A stretch of DNA of 64,000 nucleotides, taken from assembly GCF_049943125.1 (NCBI RefSeq), contig NZ_CP188040.1, forward strand, positions 310,001 to 374,000. Reading direction: 5' to 3'. Of this stretch, positions 59,827 to 64,000 are shown in pieces. Each line of letters starts with the position of its first letter. Positions within the stretch are counted from its first letter, which is position 1. Below the pieces are notes generated by a model, which saw only the letters and a list, made by a program, of their open reading frames with translations, did not search any database and was not told the origin of the DNA. The DNA comes from JAEXZL01 sp049943125. GTDB taxonomy: Bacteria; Bacillota; Clostridia; Clostridiales; Clostridiaceae. The translations under genes were made by a program, and so were the position numbers.

Positions 59827-60110
59827 AAAGCTTCTGCCTCTGATATTTCAGAGGCAGAAGCTTAGCTTCCACGGTTCCACTCTAATTAAGCATGAATATG
59901 CTTATCTTTACCAGGTACAATATTATACCCTGCTCTATAAAGGGAGCTCCCTTAAGAACCTACTAAAACTTCAGCTCTTCCACTCATAGGGGCACTTCAA
60001 TAAGCTTCCTCACAGGTCCTCTCAGCAGCTAAACCCTCTCTGTAATGTCTCTGCTTACATACTTTCCCTAATCAACGTGTTTAATATAGTAAAATGCGCA
60101 CTTTACTATA
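59827..60110 (-). promoter_or_regulatory. T-box riboswitch, probably cysteine-specific
   Basis: Read on the minus strand. Stem I has the E-loop AGTA (near 60063) and GAA, an AGAGAGG stretch and the GAGAGG turn. The specifier region reads GAAG-TGC-CCCTATGAG, with TGC (Cys) at 59992-59994. The antiterminator element AGAGTGGAACCGTGG follows at 59866-59885. The terminator stem has arms AAGCTTCTGCCTCTG (59827-59863) with a TTTTTT run. A GTG (Val) reading one base earlier is possible but aligns less well with the proline T-box at 62281. Uncharged tRNA-Cys would induce the symporter. Confidence 0.85.
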
Positions 60111-60111
60111 T
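60084..60111 (-). promoter_or_regulatory. Dyad at the start site of the T-box transcript
   Basis: A 28-bp near-perfect inverted repeat with arms ATATAGTAAA around GTGCGCAT, directly after the -10 box. It could be a repressor operator or the first hairpin of the leader RNA. Confidence 0.55.
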
Positions 60112-60138
60112 ATTATTAATTCCTAGTACTTTTGTCAA
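60110..60138 (-). promoter_or_regulatory. Sigma-A promoter of the T-box-tcyP unit
   Basis: On the minus strand TTGACA (60133-60138) and TAATAT (60110-60115) are spaced by 17 bases. The spacer contains TAGGAATTA, which recalls CymR-type sites of cysteine regulons, a weak hint only. Confidence 0.7.
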
Positions 60139-60202
60139 ATATAAAAGTCATAGGAAAAATATAGATGTAAACCTAATCATCTTATGTTTTCTCATTTTTT
60201 CC

Positions 60203-61249
60203 CTATATTATTCTAAAACCCATAGCCTTATCGATATACTGTAGATATTTTATATCCTCTTGATCTATTTTTCCTATAATATTCACCCTAGCTTCCACCG
60301 GTAAATCAACTCTTGCTATTTCTAATTCTCCACTGTACCTCAGGTAATTCTCATTTCCTATGGATATAGAGCCTTTACTTCTTAACATAGCAGTTTCAGC
60401 CTTAAATAGCTTTCCAGGAGTACCATACTCCCTAGATTCCTGGGAGCGTATTACATAGCTACTGGAATCGGGTCTATCATGATGTATTATATCCCTTACA
60501 AAGGAATATTCCTTTCGTATATCCGCTCTTAATTCAACATAACCTGAATTAAGCTTCTCTAATTTATTCCAGAGCTCTTCAGTTATATCCACATCTCCTA
60601 TAAGGACAATATCGCAGAGGGCAGAACTTCTAAGCTCTAATATGGATAATAGTGGATCTTTATACCTATGGTCTTCTACCGTAGGCAGTCCCTCATAAAG
60701 AGGTCCTCTTTTTACTAAGTCTCCAGGAACAAAAGCGAGGGTCTTGATCCCCATATATTTCAGCCTCTTATTTCTCTCAACAAGAGTATCAATAGAAAGC
60801 CCCGTCAGTGGCTTAGGATAGAAATTATCTGCTGCTAAAAACCTACTAAAATCGCAGCCATAGCCCTTAAGCTCCATTAGCTCTTCCTCTGAAATAGTAG
60901 ATGAATTAAAGACAATATTAAATGTATTTGAAAGCTCAGCTATTTCCTTTGAAGTAAAACCATAGTCAGGTCTTATATGGGTAATTGGTGTTTCTTTTAA
61001 TTCCTGTATGCTTTTAAGCTTTAGCTTTTCAATGGTCCTAGGACCTATGTCTATTATAAGCTTAATATCTGCAAGGGTGCAGAGCTCCAGCAAAGCATTT
61101 ACCTCTTTACTATAATCTTCAACCCTTTCCTCAGGAAGATGGAGGGAAGTAAAGGCATATTTCACCTTAGCCCTCTTTGCCTTATCAATTATTTCTCTGT
61201 TTTTTTCGATTCCTGTACCTAAGTATAAAGATATTCCTACAGTAAACAT
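60203..61249 (-). CDS. mupG: 6-phospho-N-acetylmuramidase (MupG/DUF871, GH170)
   Basis: A 348-residue protein of the former DUF871 family, now GH170. It starts FTVGISLYLGTGIEKNREII and has the TIM-barrel and C-terminal cyclophilin-like domain layout; FNSSTISEEEL, FVPGDLVKRGPLYEGLPTVEDHR and CDIVLIGDV are typical. In Staphylococcus aureus MupG hydrolyses MurNAc-6-phosphate-GlcNAc from recycled cell wall. It lies 31 bases after a MurR-like regulator; murQ and murP are not adjacent. Confidence 0.87.
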   Translation of the reverse strand: MFTVGISLYLGTGIEKNREIIDKAKRAKVKYAFTSLHLPEERVEDYSKEVNALLELCTLADIKLIIDIGPRTIEKLKLKSIQELKETPITHIRPDYGFTSKEIAELSNTFNIVFNSSTISEEELMELKGYGCDFSRFLAADNFYPKPLTGLSIDTLVERNKRLKYMGIKTLAFVPGDLVKRGPLYEGLPTVEDHRYKDPLLSILELRSSALCDIVLIGDVDITEELWNKLEKLNSGYVELRADIRKEYSFVRDIIHHDRPDSSSYVIRSQESREYGTPGKLFKAETAMLRSKGSISIGNENYLRYSGELEIARVDLPVEARVNIIGKIDQEDIKYLQYIDKAMGFRII

Positions 61250-61280
61250 GGATCCTCCTTTTATACAACCGGCTTATTAA

Positions 61281-62120
61281 TTATTTATATGTATCCAATA
61301 TAAGCTCTCTGGTCTTCAATATATGTTCCTTAGTCCTCTTAAAATCTCCTCTAGCCACACCTAAATAAAGCAAATCTGTAACAATAAAAAATGCATCTCT
61401 CGAGGCTATAGCTCCATATCTTATATCCTTTTCCTCTGAAGGAATATATAAGGGTAAATCCACTATCTTGCTCAAAGGATTTTTATCAAATTGAGTTATG
61501 GCAATAGTAGTAGCACCGTTTTCTTTAGCCTGCTTCATAGCCCCATTAACCTCTCTGGTGTTACCTCTATAGCTAATGGCTATGCAAACATCACCCTCCT
61601 CTACTCCTACAGAGCTGGCTAGCTGCACATGACTGTCGGTAAAATGAACAGCCAATATGTTAATTCTTGAGAATTTTTGCACTAAGTCATCAGCTACAAT
61701 CCCAGAATTACCTACCCCATATACAAATATTTTTTTAGCTTCCTTTAACGCTTCAATTGACTTTTTAAGAGTGTTAACATTAAGCATTTTATAGGCCCCA
61801 TCAAAAACAGAAGCCTTATAGCCTGCAGTCTTTTTCATGATCATCTCTACCGTATCATTTTCCCTTAAAATATGGTCGATTTGATCATCATCATCCTCGC
61901 TATCCTTGGCTATTTCCATTTTCAGTTCCGTAAAGCCCTTACAGCCTACCTTCTTTGAAAATCTTACTACAGCTGCCGCTGAGGTTCCTGTCTTTTCCCC
62001 CATGGCCTGGGCAGAAAGATTAATCACTTCATTTTTATTTTCTAAAATATAATCTGCAAGCTTTGCTTCTGTGGTAGTGTAGCCGGAATACCCCTTTTTA
62101 ATCCTATATATGCAACTCAT
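61281..62120 (-). CDS. murR: MurR/RpiR-family regulator
   Basis: A 279-residue regulator with an N-terminal RpiR helix-turn-helix (LADYILENKNEVINLSAQAM followed by GEKTGTSAAAVVRFSKKVG) and a C-terminal SIS phosphosugar-binding domain (IFVYGVGNSGIVADDLVQKF, then CIAISYRGNTREV). AGGGG-type sequence precedes the start. It leads the mupG gene and probably represses the pair until MurNAc 6-phosphate appears. The symbol rests on the context. Confidence 0.88.
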   Translation of the reverse strand: MSCIYRIKKGYSGYTTTEAKLADYILENKNEVINLSAQAMGEKTGTSAAAVVRFSKKVGCKGFTELKMEIAKDSEDDDDQIDHILRENDTVEMIMKKTAGYKASVFDGAYKMLNVNTLKKSIEALKEAKKIFVYGVGNSGIVADDLVQKFSRINILAVHFTDSHVQLASSVGVEEGDVCIAISYRGNTREVNGAMKQAKENGATTIAITQFDKNPLSKIVDLPLYIPSEEKDIRYGAIASRDAFFIVTDLLYLGVARGDFKRTKEHILKTRELILDTYK

Positions 62121-62241
62121 ATACTATCCCCAATCTTATGACTTATAGGAAAATTATATATTATTTTTATTGCTACTTTCAACAACTATGTTATAAATTT
62201 GAAATTTTATTTCATAATTAATCCATTTGAATTTTTTACCT

Positions 62242-62271
62242 TTGACATCACTTAAAGAATAATGATATTAT
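62242..62271 (+). promoter_or_regulatory. Sigma-A promoter of the proBA T-box transcript
   Basis: TTGACA (62242-62247) and TATTAT (62266-62271) are spaced by 18 bases, just upstream of the T-box leader. Confidence 0.75.
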
Positions 62272-62278
62272 AATAAAT

Positions 62279-62516
62279 ATTTCACAAATTTAAAGTGATG
62301 ATTAGGAATAGTATGGTGAATACCACAGAACAGAGAAAAATGCATTAATGGTGAGAGCATTTTCTGCAGGTCCATCAGAACCCACCTATGAACGTCAATG
62401 ATGAATTGACCGGCTAACCCGTTAAAGTGTTTGAGTGAATAAATTCCTTTACGAGGATTTATTAATTAAGGTGGTACCACGCAGCTTTCGTCCTTAGGAG
62501 GAGGGCTGCTTTTTTA
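62279..62516 (+). promoter_or_regulatory. Proline T-box riboswitch upstream of proBA
   Basis: The 5' half contains the E-loop AGTA (near 62313), AGAACAGAGA and GAGAGC. The specifier region reads GAA-CCC-ACC at 62378-62386; CCC, or CCA one base later, both mean proline. The T-box proper, AAGGTGGTACCACGCAGC, begins near 62468. A terminator stem (CAGCTTTCGTCC / GGAGGAGGGCTG with TTTTTT) ends near 62516. Uncharged tRNA-Pro turns on proline synthesis. Confidence 0.93.
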
Positions 62517-62530
62517 ATAGGAGGAAACCG

Positions 62531-63661
62531 ATGAAAAAAAAATCTAAGCAAACCCTAGTAGTAAAAATTGGTTCCAGCTCACTAACAGACTCCCTAGGTT
62601 ATCTGGCAAAAGAGAAAATACAGTATTTTGCAAAAGACGTGGCAAAGCTTAAGGCCTTAGGCCACAGGGTAGTAATAGTAACCTCAGGTTCAATAGCAGC
62701 TGGCTTTAGCCTTTTAGGCTATAAGGAACGACCTAAAACTGTCGAGGGAAAGCAAGCAGCAGCAGCCGTTGGTCAAGGACTTTTAATAGAGGAATATACA
62801 AAAGCCTTAAAAAAATACCATTGTCTAGCTGCTCAGATTCTTCTCACCAGAGGAGATTTTTCTGATAAAAGAAGATTTAAAAATGCTGCTCGTACCTTAG
62901 AAGTTCTATTAGAAAAAGGTGCTGTTCCAGTGATTAATGAAAACGACACTGTTTCCATAGAAGAGCTAAAGTTTGGTGACAATGATACACTTTCAGCTCA
63001 TGTGGCCTCTATGGTACATGCTGACCTATTATTAATCCTTACAGATATTGATGGTCTTTACACCGCCGATCCTAGAAAGGATAGTAATGCAGAGAGGTTA
63101 AACTATATTGAAGAAATAACCAAGGAAATAGAGGATTTAGCAGGCTCAGCAGGAAGCAGTATTGGCACTGGTGGAATGCGATCCAAAATAATAGCAGCTA
63201 AGATTTCCACCACCTCCGGTGTCCCAGTATTAATCACCTCTGCTGGTGAAAACTCAATTTATAATTCTATTGAAGGTACCATAGAAGGTAGTTATTTTGA
63301 AGGGAGAAAGAGAAAACTAAAAAATAAGCTCCATTGGGTAACCTTTTATTCCCATTCAAAGGGAACCTTAATAATTGATTCTGGAGCCCAGGAAGCCCTA
63401 TCAAAAGGAGGTAAAAGCCTGCTTCCTAAGGGAATTATAAAGGTTGTGGGTAACTTTAGCCCTGGGGATGTTGTAGAGGTAGTAAATAACAACAAAAAAT
63501 TAATTGGCAAGGGTTTAGTAGAGTATAGTTCTTCAGAACTAATTGAATTAAAAGGTCTTTCATCATTAGATATTAAAAAGGTGACGGGTAGAACTAAAAC
63601 CGTGGCTATCCACAGAGATAACTGGATAGGAAATGAAACTATGAAAAAGGAAGGGATATAG
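62531..63661 (+). CDS. proB: Glutamate 5-kinase
   Basis: A 376-residue enzyme that phosphorylates glutamate, the first step of proline synthesis. The kinase domain has TLVVKIGSSSLTDS, VTSGSIAAGFSLLGY, VINENDTVS and the GTGGMRSKIIAA loop. A C-terminal PUA domain (about residues 275-355, GKSLLPKGIIKVVGNFSPGD) is present, as in the long ProB form. GGAGGAAACC precedes the start. It is controlled by the T-box just upstream and followed directly by proA. Confidence 0.96.
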   Translation: MKKKSKQTLVVKIGSSSLTDSLGYLAKEKIQYFAKDVAKLKALGHRVVIVTSGSIAAGFSLLGYKERPKTVEGKQAAAAVGQGLLIEEYTKALKKYHCLAAQILLTRGDFSDKRRFKNAARTLEVLLEKGAVPVINENDTVSIEELKFGDNDTLSAHVASMVHADLLLILTDIDGLYTADPRKDSNAERLNYIEEITKEIEDLAGSAGSSIGTGGMRSKIIAAKISTTSGVPVLITSAGENSIYNSIEGTIEGSYFEGRKRKLKNKLHWVTFYSHSKGTLIIDSGAQEALSKGGKSLLPKGIIKVVGNFSPGDVVEVVNNNKKLIGKGLVEYSSSELIELKGLSSLDIKKVTGRTKTVAIHRDNWIGNETMKKEGI

Positions 63662-63662
63662 G

Positions 63663-64000
63663 ATGGATGAATTATTAATAAAAGCAAAAGCTGTAAAGAA
63701 CTCATTAATGGAGCTTTTACAGTTAACAGAGGAAGAAAAAAATACAGCACTATTAAAGGTAGCCGAGGTTCTAGAGGAAAATAAAGGCTATATCCTGGAG
63801 GCTAACAGCAAGGATGTTGAAGCTGCTATAAGACGAGGTGAATCAAAAGCAATAATAGATAGGCTTACTCTTAATGAGGAAAGAATAAATTCCATGGCTC
63901 AAGGAGTAAGAGATGTTTCTTCCCTAAAGGATCCTATAGGAGAGGTTATAGAAACTATACATAGACCCAATGGATTGACAATCAATAAGGTCAGAGTTCC
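63663..64000 (+). CDS. proA: Glutamate-5-semialdehyde dehydrogenase, N-terminal part
   Basis: The frame starts at ATG 63663, 1 base after the proB stop, and runs off the window. Its 112 residues begin MDELLIKAKAVKNSLMELL and contain TLNEERIN-type (LTLNEERINSMAQGVRDV) and PIGEVIETIHRPNG segments typical of ProA. It reduces glutamyl 5-phosphate with NADPH. Confidence 0.95.
   Translation, partial: MDELLIKAKAVKNSLMELLQLTEEEKNTALLKVAEVLEENKGYILEANSKDVEAAIRRGESKAIIDRLTLNEERINSMAQGVRDVSSLKDPIGEVIETIHRPNGLTINKVRV

Noticed and set aside
59991..59995. GTG (valine) as specifier codon of the T-box at 59827-60110
   Set aside because: Aligning the 3' side of the specifier loop (CTATGA) with the proline T-box puts TGC in the specifier position, and the downstream carrier is TcyP-like. 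The valine reading is kept only as a minor alternative.
1..64000. tRNA or rRNA genes, transposases, integrases, attachment sites
   Set aside because: None was recognised on either strand; the accessory region at 11.4-14.5 kb has no visible recombinase or direct repeats at its edges.

Overview
The window reads as a piece of chromosome from an anaerobic, spore-forming, low-GC Bacillota of the Clostridium type. The grounds are AT-rich DNA, strong GGAGG ribosome binding sites, two T-box leaders, two ferredoxin-linked 2-oxoacid oxidoreductases, a ptb-buk energy module, a SleB-type cortex hydrolase, and a thioredoxin reductase that lacks the NADPH motifs. Most genes lie on the minus strand. No rRNA, tRNA, CRISPR array, transposase or prophage was found.

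Layout. 0-4 kb: the right end of a membrane gene, then a galR-galT-galK operon whose promoter is bracketed by two dyad operators. 3.6-9.5 kb: a GltA-like oxidoreductase, glmM, a frameshifted M20 peptidase and a YfcC-type carrier. 9.5-11.3 kb: yhbD, a bactofilin and a 55-residue small protein. 11.4-14.5 kb: an AT-rich accessory island with a two-gene cassette (a possible NdpA-like protein and a four-helix membrane protein) and two start-less coding remnants. 15-24 kb: a DMT exporter and a glycoside operon (CUT1 sugar ABC transporter, YesL, GH3 enzyme) with a divergent AraC regulator. 24-36 kb: AIM24, a But-like CoA-transferase, korABCD with a P-loop ATPase, a pyridoxal kinase, and buk-ptb-buk. 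34-43 kb: an FAD dehydrogenase, cdaA-cdaR, a SleB-type protein, a flavin thioredoxin reductase with thioredoxin, isoaspartyl dipeptidase and a PAP2 phosphatase. 44-53 kb: HxlR, a lactonase, a MATE exporter, barnase-barstar, and a YclNOPQ-type siderophore importer with an AraC regulator. 53-64 kb: an SDR enzyme, iorAB, a cysteine hydrolase, a cystine symporter behind a T-box, murR-mupG, and proBA behind a proline T-box.

How the genes fit together. korABCD, iorAB, ptb, two buk genes and the CoA-transferase describe amino-acid (Stickland-like) fermentation: 2-oxo acids are oxidised to acyl-CoA with ferredoxin, and acyl-phosphate is then turned into ATP and a (branched-chain) fatty acid. The isoaspartyl dipeptidase, YfcC carrier, cystine symporter and pyridoxal kinase fit the same diet.

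The least explained elements are a dispersed family of pyrimidine-rich heptamer-based tracts at four intergenic loci, three of which begin exactly at the stop codon of a minus-strand gene, and the 11.4-14.5 kb cassette, which could be an undescribed two-gene conflict or defence module. Several starts were moved inward from the longest open frame because of clear Shine-Dalgarno sequences.
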